Positions 8,907-18,200 of a DNA stretch of 64,000 nucleotides are shown piece after piece. The DNA is taken from NCBI GenBank assembly GCA_020099315.1, contig CP083650.1:3162001-3226000 (forward strand). Reading direction: 5' to 3'. The translations under genes and the position numbers were made by a program. The notes beneath the pieces are model-generated. The model was not told the origin of the DNA. It saw nothing but the letters and a program-made list of their open reading frames with translations, and made no database searches. How positions within the stretch are numbered: position 1 is the first letter of the stretch; each line of letters starts with the position of its first letter. Origin of the DNA: Citrobacter europaeus. GTDB taxonomy: Bacteria; Pseudomonadota; Gammaproteobacteria; Enterobacterales; Enterobacteriaceae.

Positions 8907-10588
8907 GCCAGTTCCTCCAGAGGAAGTCGTAAAGTGATTCGGGTAAAACGGTCAGGTTCACACGCTACGCTGATGCCAAAATCGTCGCCAAACCGCTCGC
9001 GCAGTCGTTTATCGACCAGATTCATACCCAATCCGCTGGCCTCAGACGTTGGCTGATACAACCCGGCGTTGTCTTCAATATCCAGCATCAGATACAGCCC
9101 TTCGCGGCGGGCGGTAATCGACACTTCCCCGGTATCCAGTAGCTGAGAGGTACCATGCTTGATGGCATTCTCCACGATCGGTTGTAAGGTGAAAGCGGGT
9201 AATTGCTGATGAGCAAGCGCATCTGGCACCGTTAAGGTCACCTGCAGGCGCGACTGAAAGCGCGCCTTTTCAATTTGCAGATAGGCGTTAACATGCTCAA
9301 TTTCATCGGCCAGCGTCACAATCTCCGACGGGCGCTTTAAGTTTTTGCGAAAGAACGTCGACAAATACTGCACCAGTTGACTGGCCTGCTCGCTATCGCG
9401 TCGGATTACGGCTTTAATGGTGTTGAGCGCATTAAACAGAAAATGGGGATTCACCTGTGCATGCAGGAGTTTGATTTCCGACTGCGTCAGCATCGCTTTT
9501 TGCCGCTCATACTGCCCGGCCAGAATCTGCGCCGAAAGCAGTTGGGCGATCCCTTCCCCCAGCGTGCGGTTGATCGAGCTAAAGAGACGGTTTTTGGCTT
9601 CATACAGCTTGATAGTCCCCATCACCCGCTGGTTTTCGCCCCGCAAAGGGATGACCAACGTTGAGCCTAATTTACATTGCGGATGCAAAGAGCAGCGGTA
9701 AGGGACTTCATTCCCATCGGCATACACCACCTCGCCGGTTTCTATCGCCCGTTGGGTGTACGAGGAGGAAATCGGTTTACCGGGCAGATGATGGTCGTCG
9801 CCAATACCGGTAAATGCCAGCAGCTTCTCACGATCGGTAATCGCCACGGCACCGATATCCAGCTCCTCATACAGCACCTGGGCAACCTTCATGCTGTTAA
9901 CCTCGTTGAATCCCTGGCGCAATATACCTTCCGTGGAAGCAGCAACTTTGAGCGCTGTGGCGGAAAAAGCGGAGGTATATTTTTCAAACATCGCCCGTTT
10001 ATCGAGCAAAATACGCATAAACAGGGCCGCGCCCACGGTATTAGTCACCATCATCGGCGCGGCGATATTGCTGACCAGTCGAAACGCGTCATCGAACGGA
10101 CGAGCAATTAATAAGATGATCAGCATCTGCACCAGTTCGGCAACAAAGGTAATAGCCCCCGCGGTCAGTGGGCTAAAGACTTTATCGGTGCGACCGCGAC
10201 GGGTGAGTACACTGTGCACCAGCCCGCCGAGTAAACCTTCCACAATGGTTGAAATCATGCAACTGAGCGCCGTCATTCCACCCATGGAATAACGATGTAA
10301 GCCGCCGGTCAGGCCGACTAAACCGCCAACCACCGGGCCGCCAAGCAGCCCGCCCATCACCGCGCCGATAGCACGGGTGTTGGCAATAGAATCATCAATG
10401 TGCAGCCCGAAATAGGTGCCCAAAATGCAGAAAATGGAAAAGGTGACGTAGCAAAGCAGCTTATGCGGGAGCCGGATCGTGACCTGCATCAGCGGGATAA
10501 ACAAACGCGTTTTGCTCATGAGCCACGCGATAACGAGAAACACACACATCTGCTGAAGCAGCAGCAACACCAGATTAAACTCGTACAT
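8903..10588 (-). CDS. btsS: Pyruvate-sensing histidine kinase BtsS (YehU)
   Basis: A 561-residue LytS-type membrane histidine kinase. The N-terminal ~200 residues carry the 5TM-5TMR_LYT sensor with Gly-rich membrane helices. A GAF-like domain follows (about 220–360), then the His_kinase domain with phospho-acceptor His in the H-A-Q-V-N-P-H-F-L-F-N segment near residue 380, and an HATPase domain with N-A-I-K-H-G and G-L-G-M-N boxes. The frame opens at 10690, but the ATG at 10588 (MYEFNLVLLL) equals the E. coli start and length; the extra upstream residues are not membrane-like. The last four bases are shared with the btsR start. Confidence 0.96.
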   Translation of the reverse strand: MYEFNLVLLLLQQMCVFLVIAWLMSKTRLFIPLMQVTIRLPHKLLCYVTFSIFCILGTYFGLHIDDSIANTRAIGAVMGGLLGGPVVGGLVGLTGGLHRYSMGGMTALSCMISTIVEGLLGGLVHSVLTRRGRTDKVFSPLTAGAITFVAELVQMLIILLIARPFDDAFRLVSNIAAPMMVTNTVGAALFMRILLDKRAMFEKYTSAFSATALKVAASTEGILRQGFNEVNSMKVAQVLYEELDIGAVAITDREKLLAFTGIGDDHHLPGKPISSSYTQRAIETGEVVYADGNEVPYRCSLHPQCKLGSTLVIPLRGENQRVMGTIKLYEAKNRLFSSINRTLGEGIAQLLSAQILAGQYERQKAMLTQSEIKLLHAQVNPHFLFNALNTIKAVIRRDSEQASQLVQYLSTFFRKNLKRPSEIVTLADEIEHVNAYLQIEKARFQSRLQVTLTVPDALAHQQLPAFTLQPIVENAIKHGTSQLLDTGEVSITARREGLYLMLDIEDNAGLYQPTSEASGLGMNLVDKRLRERFGDDFGISVACEPDRFTRITLRLPLEELA

Positions 10589-10813
10589 ACCCGCCAACCA
10601 CACATCACTTAAAAGCGCGTAACATACATGGGCTGCGCGTAACTTTCTTTGAAGTGTTGCAAAAAAAAAGGAATTTGTGAGAACGATCACTCGAAAGCGC
10701 GAGCATGACTACAAATTCACCCATTCGTTGAACAAAAAACAGACAAAACTACCTGGTTCGCAAAAGAGCGTCTAAAGTAAAACTGGGACCTCGCGAGCAT
10801 AAGTGAGACGACG

Positions 10814-11545
10814 ATGGCGCTTTACACAATAGGTGAAGTGGCTTTGCTTTGTGATATCAACCCTGTCACTTTACGCGCGTGGCAGAGGCGTTACGGATTA
10901 CTCAAACCGCAGCGGACAGACGGCGGGCATCGCCTGTTTAACGACGCGGATATCGACAGGATCCGTGAGATAAAACGCTGGATAAACAACGGCGTTCAGG
11001 TCAGTAAGGTAAAAATGCTGCTCAGCAATGAGAACATTGATGTCCATAACGGCTGGCGCGAACAACAAGAGACGCTGTTGAGCTATTTGCAAAGTAATAA
11101 TTTGCATAGCCTCAGACTGTGGATCAAGGAGCGCGGTCAGGATTATCCCGCACAAACGCTCAACACCCATTTGTTCATTCCGTTACGCCGACGTCTGCAA
11201 TGCCAACAGCCGATCCTGCAGGCGTTACTGGGGATCCTCGACGGCGTCCTCATCAACTACATCGCAATTTGTCTGGCTTCGGCGCGCAAGAAACAGGGTA
11301 AAGACGCCCTGGTTGTCGGCTGGAACATTCACGATACCACCCGTTTATGGCTGGAGGGTTGGGTAGCCAGCCAGCAGGGATGGCGCGTTGACGTCCTCGC
11401 CCACTCGCTGAACCAATTGCGACCGGAGTTGTTTGAAGGTCGAACCTTACTCGTCTGGTGCGGCGAGAGCCAAACGCCCGCACAGCAGCAACAGTTGAAC
11501 GAATGGCGCGCGTTAGGTCACGATATTTATCCACTCGGTATTTAA
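10814..11545 (+). CDS. mlrA: MerR-family regulator MlrA
   Basis: A 243-residue transcription factor. Residues 1–70 form the MerR winged helix-turn-helix (Y-T-I-G-E-V-A-L-L then L-R-A-W-Q-R-R-Y). The C-terminal ~170 residues resemble a cobalamin-binding-like domain without obvious cofactor residues. In E. coli and Salmonella MlrA activates csgD and thereby curli and biofilm formation under RpoS control. Length equals the E. coli protein. It is divergent from btsSR across a 225-bp gap that must hold both promoters, and it is followed by the small gene yohO. Confidence 0.95.
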   Translation: MALYTIGEVALLCDINPVTLRAWQRRYGLLKPQRTDGGHRLFNDADIDRIREIKRWINNGVQVSKVKMLLSNENIDVHNGWREQQETLLSYLQSNNLHSLRLWIKERGQDYPAQTLNTHLFIPLRRRLQCQQPILQALLGILDGVLINYIAICLASARKKQGKDALVVGWNIHDTTRLWLEGWVASQQGWRVDVLAHSLNQLRPELFEGRTLLVWCGESQTPAQQQQLNEWRALGHDIYPLGI

Positions 11546-11596
11546 TATTCTATTAACAAACGTGTACAATCCTTGAATTCACATAAGGAGTGCATA

Positions 11597-11704
11597 ATGA
11601 GCGCAGCTAAAATCGGTGTTATCACCCTCTTTCTGCTAATGGCTATCGGCGGTATCGGCGGCGTCATGCTGGCAGGCTACACATTCATTTTACGTGCCGG
11701 GTAA
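11597..11704 (+). CDS. yohO: Small membrane protein YohO
   Basis: A 35-residue ORF. The product begins MSAAKIGVITLFLLM and continues as one hydrophobic transmembrane helix with a glycine-rich middle (GGIGGVM) and a short tail ending in FILRAG. It matches E. coli YohO in length and position (between mlrA and yehW), differing at a few residues. An AAGGAG Shine–Dalgarno lies 8 bases before the ATG. Its 3' end overlaps the yehW 3' end by 20 bp, on the opposite strand. A single-span inner-membrane small protein is expected; the function is unknown. Confidence 0.9.
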   Translation: MSAAKIGVITLFLLMAIGGIGGVMLAGYTFILRAG

Positions 11705-12416
11705 GGCGGCTCGCTAATCGCTCAAACCCGCGATCAACTATCACTGCCGCCAGCGCGACCAGCAGCGCGCCCTGAATCACATAAGCGGTATTGAACCCGC
11801 TAAGCCCGATAATAATCGGCGTGCCCAGCGTGTTCGCCCCGACGGTTGAGGCGATTGTTGCGGTGCCGATATTAATAATCACCGACGTGCGAATCCCCGC
11901 CAGGATGACCGGTGCCGCCAGCGGCAACTCCACTTTGCGCAGCCGCTGGCTCTGACTCATTCCCATTCCGCTGGCTACCTCCATCACGCTGGGAGAAATG
12001 CCGCCAAGTCCCGCCAGCGTTGCCTGCAGGATCGGTAACACGCCATACAGGATCAGCGCGATAATCGCGGGTTCAAGCCCAAACCCCATCACCGGTACGG
12101 CGATTGCCAGCACGGCGACCGGAGGAAAAGTCTGCCCCACGGCGGCAATCGTTTCCACCATCGGCCTGAATTCCACGCCCCAGGACCGGGTTACCACAAC
12201 TCCCGCCCCCGTGCCGATGATGACGGCGATAAGACTTGAAATCCCCACCAGCGCAAAGTGGCTTAACGCCAGCGTCGTAAAACTTTCCTGCTGATACACC
12301 GGTCGCGGCAACTCGGGGAACAGCGAACTAAACAGGGCCTGACTGTGCGGTAACCCGACCAACAGGATCAGGAACAGGACAACCAGCCAAAGCAGCGGAT
12401 CAGCAAGACGTTTCAC
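11685..12416 (-). CDS. yehW: Betaine ABC transporter permease YehW
   Basis: A 243-residue inner-membrane permease with about six hydrophobic segments and the BPD-type EAA loop (near residues 150–165, M-E-V-A-S-G-M-G-M-S). It starts with GTG at 12416 inside the 3' end of yehX (17-bp overlap), so translation is coupled. With YehY, YehX and OsmF it forms an OpuC-like uptake system; the E. coli system was described as a low-affinity glycine betaine importer induced by osmotic stress and stationary phase. Length equals the E. coli protein. Its stop lies within the convergent yohO gene. Confidence 0.94.
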   Translation of the reverse strand: MKRLADPLLWLVVLFLILLVGLPHSQALFSSLFPELPRPVYQQESFTTLALSHFALVGISSLIAVIIGTGAGVVVTRSWGVEFRPMVETIAAVGQTFPPVAVLAIAVPVMGFGLEPAIIALILYGVLPILQATLAGLGGISPSVMEVASGMGMSQSQRLRKVELPLAAPVILAGIRTSVIINIGTATIASTVGANTLGTPIIIGLSGFNTAYVIQGALLVALAAVIVDRGFERLASRLTRHVK

Positions 12417-13347
12417 GGGTCGGCATCTCCGAAAGCAGATCGCGAAAATGAAGCGTCCCGCAAGGCAACCCCTGCGGCGTCACAACCGGTAAAACCTCGC
12501 AACCGCGCGCCACAAACACCGACAACGCATCACGAAGCGTCATCTCATCCACCAGCGGTTCACCATCTGAGCGTTCGCCGCGACGGATAAAATCACCTAC
12601 CGTGCGCAGTGACAACAGCCTTACGCCCAGTTCACTACGGCCAAAAAAGGTTTGCACGAAATCATTCGCTGGCGCAGTCAGCATCGACATCGGCGCACCT
12701 TGCTGCACAACCTTTCCTGCATCCATCAGAACCAGATGCTCCGCCAGCCTCAGCGCCTCATCGATATCATGTGTCACCAGCACAATGGTACGCCCCAGCA
12801 GACGGTGAATGCGCGTCATCTCCAGTTGCAGCGCACCGCGGGTGACCGGATCCAACGCGCCAAAAGGCTCATCCATCAATAGCACCTGCGGGTCTGCCGC
12901 CAACGCACGCGCAACCCCGACCCGCTGCTGCTGTCCGCCGGAAAGCTGATGCGGATAACGGTGACGCAAACTCGCCTCAAGACCCAGCAGTGCCATCAGT
13001 TCATCTGTTCGGTCATCAATACGTGAGCGCGACCACTTTTGCAGCTGTGGTACGGTGGCGATGTTCTGCGCAACGGTCCAGTGTGGAAACAAACCAATCG
13101 ACTGAATCGCGTACCCCATACGTCGTCGTAACTCCAGCACCGGTAGGCTGCGGATCTCCTCCCCGGCAAATCGGATCTGCCCGCTGTCATGCTCAACCAG
13201 ACGGTTGATCATCTTCAGCGTGGTGGACTTCCCCGAACCCGACGTACCAATTAATACCGAAAAGCTGCCCTCCCCTAACTGCAGATTAAGGTCATCGACG
13301 GCCCTGTGCTGACCATAGGTTTTACTGACATGGCGAAATTCAATCAT
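12400..13347 (-). CDS. yehX: Betaine ABC transporter ATPase YehX
   Basis: A 315-residue ABC ATPase of the quaternary-amine family. Walker A is GTSGSGKST (about 34–42), the signature is LSGGQQQRVG, and Walker B is VLLMDEPFG. A C-terminal CBS-like segment (from about residue 235) ends with H-F-R-D-L-L. It energises the YehW/YehY permease in the inner membrane. It overlaps yehY by 8 bp and yehW by 17 bp, so the operon is tightly coupled. It is a few residues longer than the E. coli protein (about 308). Confidence 0.95.
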   Translation of the reverse strand: MIEFRHVSKTYGQHRAVDDLNLQLGEGSFSVLIGTSGSGKSTTLKMINRLVEHDSGQIRFAGEEIRSLPVLELRRRMGYAIQSIGLFPHWTVAQNIATVPQLQKWSRSRIDDRTDELMALLGLEASLRHRYPHQLSGGQQQRVGVARALAADPQVLLMDEPFGALDPVTRGALQLEMTRIHRLLGRTIVLVTHDIDEALRLAEHLVLMDAGKVVQQGAPMSMLTAPANDFVQTFFGRSELGVRLLSLRTVGDFIRRGERSDGEPLVDEMTLRDALSVFVARGCEVLPVVTPQGLPCGTLHFRDLLSEMPTRETSC

Positions 13348-14497
13348 TATTCGATACCTTTAGCAGCGCGAGACCTAAATCAAACAGCGCATCAATCAAC
13401 ACTGCCAGCACAACTACCGGGATCACACCCAGCAGAACTAAATCAACGGCGCTACTGAGCAATCCCTGAAAGACCAGCGCGCCAAATCCCCCTGCGCCAA
13501 TCAGCGCGGCAATCACCGCCATCCCCACTGTCTGGATCATGACCACCCGCAAGCTGCGCAAGAAGACCGGCAACGCCAGTGGAAATTGTACCGAGATAAA
13601 CCGCTGCCGCGCGCTCATCCCCATCGCCCGGGCGCTTTCCAGCACATCGCGTGGAACCTGATTCAATCCAGCCACTACGCCGCGAACCAGCGGTAAGAGC
13701 GCATACAGTACCAACGCAATAAGCGCAGGCGTCAGACCGGTTCCGGCGACGCCAAGCGAACCCAACACCGGAAAGTGCTTCACCAGCCCGGCGAGGGGCG
13801 CAATTAACAGGCCAAACAGCGCGACGGAGGGAATGGTCTGGATGATATTCAGTGCAGCAAATACCGGCCCCTGGCGAGCGACAGAAAAAGCACACCAGAC
13901 GCCCAGCGGCACGCCAATAAGCATCGCGGGCACCACGGTAGCGAACAGAATTGTCAGATGTTGCGCCAGTGCGTCATTAAAGACATCCTGACGGTTGGCA
14001 TATTCTTTAAGCAGAGAAAGATCGTTAAACGTGCCGGAGAACAAAAGTACCAGCGGCAAAATAAACATTTGCGCATGCAACAGCCATCGCCATGACGCCT
14101 GTTCGGTGATGCGACGAATGGCGTCACTGGCGGCCAGCAGCATCAGCCCCAGTCCCAACCAGAACCCGCTGCCCAGACTGGTTCTGGCCAGCGGGCTACC
14201 GGTCTGGGCCAGATACGTTGCCGTTGCTCCTGCGGTTACCAGCGCCGCAATCACCAACAGCTGGCTAATAACAAGCGTCAATATATTGCCTGACTTTCCC
14301 GGTACAAAGCACAGAAGAAACAGCAGCAAGCAAGCCACCGCCAATCCCCACGCCATGTCGGGCCGGATATCCCAGAGTTGACGACCTTCGCCGGAAACCA
14401 GGCGATTGGGAGCATAGCTAATGAAAGGAAGCGCTGCCGCCGCGAAGGTAAGAAGCACCAGCAGCAGCAACACCCGATTTACTGAAATTTTCGACAA
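13340..14497 (-). CDS. yehY: Betaine ABC transporter permease YehY (TTG start)
   Basis: A 385-residue inner-membrane permease with about eight to ten hydrophobic segments and the EAA loop (L-E-S-A-R-A-M-G-M-S). The frame contains no ATG near its 5' end. It opens with TTG at 14515, but the TTG at 14497 gives MSKISVNRV, which aligns without gaps with the E. coli start MTYFRINPV and yields the same length, 385. A GGGTGGGTG stretch precedes it. It pairs with YehW, YehX and OsmF. The start is inferred from alignment by memory; the GTG at 14506 is an alternative. Confidence 0.9.
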   Translation of the reverse strand: MSKISVNRVLLLLVLLTFAAAALPFISYAPNRLVSGEGRQLWDIRPDMAWGLAVACLLLFLLCFVPGKSGNILTLVISQLLVIAALVTAGATATYLAQTGSPLARTSLGSGFWLGLGLMLLAASDAIRRITEQASWRWLLHAQMFILPLVLLFSGTFNDLSLLKEYANRQDVFNDALAQHLTILFATVVPAMLIGVPLGVWCAFSVARQGPVFAALNIIQTIPSVALFGLLIAPLAGLVKHFPVLGSLGVAGTGLTPALIALVLYALLPLVRGVVAGLNQVPRDVLESARAMGMSARQRFISVQFPLALPVFLRSLRVVMIQTVGMAVIAALIGAGGFGALVFQGLLSSAVDLVLLGVIPVVVLAVLIDALFDLGLALLKVSNND

Positions 14498-14521
14498 AAC
14501 ACCCACCCGCTGCAAACTCCG

Positions 14522-15439
14522 TTACTTCACCCATCCTTTTTGCTTCAGGTAGTCTGCTGCGACTTTTTTCGCATCCAGCCCCTCCACGGCAATACTGGCA
14601 TTCAGTTGTTGCAGCGTTTTTTCATCCAGGCTGGCAAATACCGGTTGTAGCCATTCTCCCATTTGCGGGTAGTCCTTCAGTACCGATTCACGCACAACGG
14701 GCGCAGGGGCATAAATGGGCTGGACGCCTTTTGGATCGCTTAATGTTTGCAGACCGAGCGCCGCAACCGGACCGTCGGTGCCGTAGGCCATCGCCGCATT
14801 GACTCCAGAAGTCTGCTGCGCCGCCGCTTTAATTGTCACCGCGGTATCACCACCCGCCAGCGACAACAACTGATTTTGCTTCAGCTTGAAATCATAGGCT
14901 TTTTCAAACGCAGGCAACGCGTCAGCGCGTTCGATGAATTCCGCAGAGGCGGCAAGCTTGAACGTTCCCCCGTCTTTCAGGTAACGACCTAAATCAGCAA
15001 GCGACTCTAGCTTGTTCTTTTGTGCGATATCCTGGCGTATAGCAATGGTCCAGGTATTGTTGGCGGGCGCAGGCGTTAGCCAGACCAGCTTATTTTGCTC
15101 TGCGTCCAGCTTTTTCACTTTGTCGAAACCGGCCTGCGCATTCTTCCACGCAGGATCATTCTCATCTTTAAAAAAGAATGCCCCATTGCCGGTATATTCC
15201 GGATAAATATCCAGCTCACCGGAGGTGATGGCGCCACGCACTACCGGAGTGGTACCCAGTTGTACTTTATTGACGGTTTTCACGCCGTGACTTTCGAGCA
15301 CCTGCAAAATAATGTTGCCGAGCAGCGCCCCTTCGGTATCTATTTTTGAACCGACCGTGACGGGTGACGCGGCCTGTAAGGGTAAGCTTATCGCGGCTAA
15401 AAGCGCCAGTGAGCCCCCCCATACTTTTGAGATTATCAT
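14522..15439 (-). CDS. osmF: Periplasmic betaine-binding protein OsmF (YehZ)
   Basis: A 305-residue OpuAC-family substrate-binding protein with a signal peptide ending at about residue 23 (LPLQAAS). The mature N-terminus VTVGSKIDTEG and the D-I-Y-P-E-Y-T-G-N-G segment are typical of the family. It captures the osmolyte in the periplasm for YehYXW. Length equals E. coli OsmF. It is the first gene of the operon. The 230-bp upstream region should carry the RpoS- and osmotic-stress-dependent promoter known from E. coli; I did not assign hexamers. Confidence 0.96.
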   Translation of the reverse strand: MIISKVWGGSLALLAAISLPLQAASPVTVGSKIDTEGALLGNIILQVLESHGVKTVNKVQLGTTPVVRGAITSGELDIYPEYTGNGAFFFKDENDPAWKNAQAGFDKVKKLDAEQNKLVWLTPAPANNTWTIAIRQDIAQKNKLESLADLGRYLKDGGTFKLAASAEFIERADALPAFEKAYDFKLKQNQLLSLAGGDTAVTIKAAAQQTSGVNAAMAYGTDGPVAALGLQTLSDPKGVQPIYAPAPVVRESVLKDYPQMGEWLQPVFASLDEKTLQQLNASIAVEGLDAKKVAADYLKQKGWVK

Positions 15440-15561
15440 GCTGTACTCCTCATCCTTTTGCGGCCCTTTTCAGAGACTTGAGGAAAAAGCATAGTCGAAA
15501 AATCAAGCCTTAACCTGGCAATTGGGTAGTAACACTGAGAGTTATTAGCGGTAAGGCGATA

Positions 15562-15606
15562 ATAAAATAAAAAAATCCGGCAAACCCAAAGTGAATTTGC
15601 CGGATG
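15562..15606 (-). terminator. Rho-independent terminator of bglX
   Basis: A 10-bp perfect inverted repeat (15575–15584 and 15596–15605, arm ATCCGGCAAA) with an 11-base loop. On the minus strand it is followed by a T-rich run (15561–15574). It lies 65 bp beyond the bglX stop. Confidence 0.85.
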
Positions 15607-15670
15607 ATTCTATTTAGTCAGCCTGGTAAGCGTAACGCCATCAGGCATGATGCGTGGCTTTATTCATCAA

Positions 15671-17968
15671 TTACAGCAGCTCAAATTCGCCCTGCTTCAC
15701 TCTGGCGGAATCAACGCCGATAAAGACGTTGAACTTGCCCGGTTCCGCATCGTATTGCATGCGCTGGTTCCAAAACTTCAGCGCTTCAACGTCAATCGGG
15801 AAGCTTACGGTCTGGGTTTCGCCCGGCTTAAGATTTACTTTCTCAAAACCTTTCAGCTGTTTTACCGGACGACTCATTGACGCGGTCACATCCTGCAAAT
15901 ACATCTGAATAACCGTCGCACCTTCGCGCTTGCCGGTGTTGGTCACCTGCACGCTGGCCGTCACTGTCCCGTCACGCTTCATCGTTGGGGAGGAGAGTTT
16001 CACATCAGAAACCGTGAACGTGGTATAGCTCAGGCCATAGCCAAAGGGATACAACGGACCATTCGCTTCATCAAAGTAGCGCGACGTGTACTTATTCGGC
16101 TTATCGGCATTATATGGGCGGCCGGTATTGAGATGGCTGTAATAGACCGGGATCTGTCCAACAGAGCGCGGGAAAGACATCGGCAGCTTACCTGACGGGT
16201 TGTAATCGCCAAACAGCACATCGGCGATGGCGTTACCGCCTTCCGTCCCGGCAAACCAGGTTTCAAGGATCGCATCGGCCTGTTGGTCTTCCTTAACCAG
16301 CGCCAGCGGACGTCCATTCATCAGCACCAGAACCAACGGTTTACCCGTGGCTTTCAGCGCAGTAATCAGGTCACGCTGACTCTGTGGAATAGTGATATCG
16401 GTGCGGCTGGAAGCTTCATGCGCCATTCCCTGCGCCTCACCGACGACCGCGACCACGACGTCAGACTGCTTCGCGGCGTTAACGGCCTCATCGATCATCG
16501 CCTGCGGCGAACGCGGGTCAACCTTCACCGCCTCTTCATACAGATTGAGGAAATCAACAATGCCTTTGTCGTTGGTGATGTTCGCCCCTTTCGCGTACAC
16601 CACTTTACCCTGCTCACCGATGGCGTTTTTAATCCCCGTAAGCACCGTTACCGACTGATCGGCCACACCGGCAGCAGACCAACTGCCCATGACATCACGC
16701 TTGCTGTCAGCCAGCGGACCGACAACCGCCACGGTGGCGGATTTTTTCAGCGGCAATGTTTCCAGACGGTTCTTCAGCAGTACCAGACTTTCACGCGCCA
16801 CTTCACGCGCTTCTTTGCGATGCAATCGGCTTTCCGCATTGGTGTCCTGCGGGTCAGATTCTTTGGCCCCCAGATGGCTGTACGGATCGTTAAACAGCCC
16901 CATATCATATTTCACGTTCAGCACGTGGCGCGCGGCGTCATCCAGTTCCGCCATCGTGACTTTGCCTGACTTAATCAACCCCGGCAGGTATTTGCTGTAA
17001 TACTCATCGCTCATGCTCATGTTGATGCCGGACTTGATCGCCACGCGCACTGCATCTTCAGGATCGGAGGCGGTGCCGTGCTTAATCAGTTCCTTAATCG
17101 CGCCGTGATCGGAAACGGTGATGCCCTTAAAGCCCCACTCATCGCGCAGCACGTCTTTTAACAGCCAGGCATCCGAGGTTGCTGGCGTGCCGTTCAGCGA
17201 ATTAAGCCCTACCATCACCGCACCGCTACCAGCATCCAGTCCGGCTTTGTACGGCGGCATGTAGTCGTTGAACAGACGCTGCGGGCTCATATCGACGGTG
17301 TTATATTCCTTGCCGCCCTCAACCGCGCCATAGGCGGCGAAGTGCTTAACGCTGGTCATCACTGAATACCTGTCGGCCGGGCTTTTCCCCTGCATCGCTT
17401 CCACCATGGTTTTGCCCATTGTGGCGGTCAAATACGTATCTTCACCAAATCCTTCTGAGGCACGCCCCCAGCGCGGATCGCGCGAGACGTCGACCATCGG
17501 CGCCCAGGTCATATTCAGACCATCATCGGCGGCTTCATACGCAGAAACCCGACCAACGGTTCTGACCGCATCGAGATTAAAGGAGGACGCCAGACCGAGG
17601 CTAATTGGGAACACGGTACGCTGACCGTGTAATACGTCGTAGGCAAAAAAGAGAGGAATTTTCAGGCGGCTGAGTTCCATCACCTGATCCTGCATTTTGC
17701 GGATATCCTGGCGTGTGACGGTGTTAAAAATTGCCCCAACCTGCCCGTCTTTGATCATCTCGCGGATGGCTTCCTTCGGATTATCAGGCCCGACGCTTAT
17801 CAAACGGAGTTGCCCAATTTTCTCATCCACGGTCATCTGCTTGAGTAAATCGGTAACGAAGGCATCCCGCGCTTCTGGCGTCAGCGGATGGTTACCAAAC
17901 AGAGTGTCCGCCAACGCGGGTTGCAACGCCAGACTCACCGCGACACCTACAGAACATAGCCATTTCAT
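15671..17968 (-). CDS. bglX: Periplasmic beta-glucosidase BglX (GH3)
   Basis: A 765-residue family 3 glycoside hydrolase with a signal peptide ending in ALA (residue 20). The (alpha/beta)8 domain carries the catalytic nucleophile Asp287 in TVSDHGA and the substrate-binding KHF at 208–210. The second alpha/beta domain and the C-terminal fibronectin III-like domain (about 660–765) are complete. It hydrolyses beta-linked glucosides in the periplasm. Length is identical to the E. coli enzyme. It is monocistronic, divergent from dld, with its own terminator. Confidence 0.97.
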   Translation of the reverse strand: MKWLCSVGVAVSLALQPALADTLFGNHPLTPEARDAFVTDLLKQMTVDEKIGQLRLISVGPDNPKEAIREMIKDGQVGAIFNTVTRQDIRKMQDQVMELSRLKIPLFFAYDVLHGQRTVFPISLGLASSFNLDAVRTVGRVSAYEAADDGLNMTWAPMVDVSRDPRWGRASEGFGEDTYLTATMGKTMVEAMQGKSPADRYSVMTSVKHFAAYGAVEGGKEYNTVDMSPQRLFNDYMPPYKAGLDAGSGAVMVGLNSLNGTPATSDAWLLKDVLRDEWGFKGITVSDHGAIKELIKHGTASDPEDAVRVAIKSGINMSMSDEYYSKYLPGLIKSGKVTMAELDDAARHVLNVKYDMGLFNDPYSHLGAKESDPQDTNAESRLHRKEAREVARESLVLLKNRLETLPLKKSATVAVVGPLADSKRDVMGSWSAAGVADQSVTVLTGIKNAIGEQGKVVYAKGANITNDKGIVDFLNLYEEAVKVDPRSPQAMIDEAVNAAKQSDVVVAVVGEAQGMAHEASSRTDITIPQSQRDLITALKATGKPLVLVLMNGRPLALVKEDQQADAILETWFAGTEGGNAIADVLFGDYNPSGKLPMSFPRSVGQIPVYYSHLNTGRPYNADKPNKYTSRYFDEANGPLYPFGYGLSYTTFTVSDVKLSSPTMKRDGTVTASVQVTNTGKREGATVIQMYLQDVTASMSRPVKQLKGFEKVNLKPGETQTVSFPIDVEALKFWNQRMQYDAEPGKFNVFIGVDSARVKQGEFELL

Positions 17969-18200
17969 GTTGATTCTCTCTTTATTTTTTCCCGACGAGG
18001 CAGCGAAAATATAACAAAAACCGCAGTTTGCCGTAAGACTAAACGGGAGCGATAAAGAAAGCTAAGGTTATTCTCCTAATTTTCAAAACCAGCGCGAATC
18101 AGTAGAAGACGAACCAGAGACATTATGAATGAGAAAGCGTATTGTCATACAAAGCGCTATGCTTGTTCCTGATATTGAGTCCCACCACAAGGAGTGGAGA

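Noticed and set aside
16283..16969. A 228-codon frame on the plus strand
   Set aside because: Antisense to bglX, low-complexity composition, no ribosome binding site or domain.
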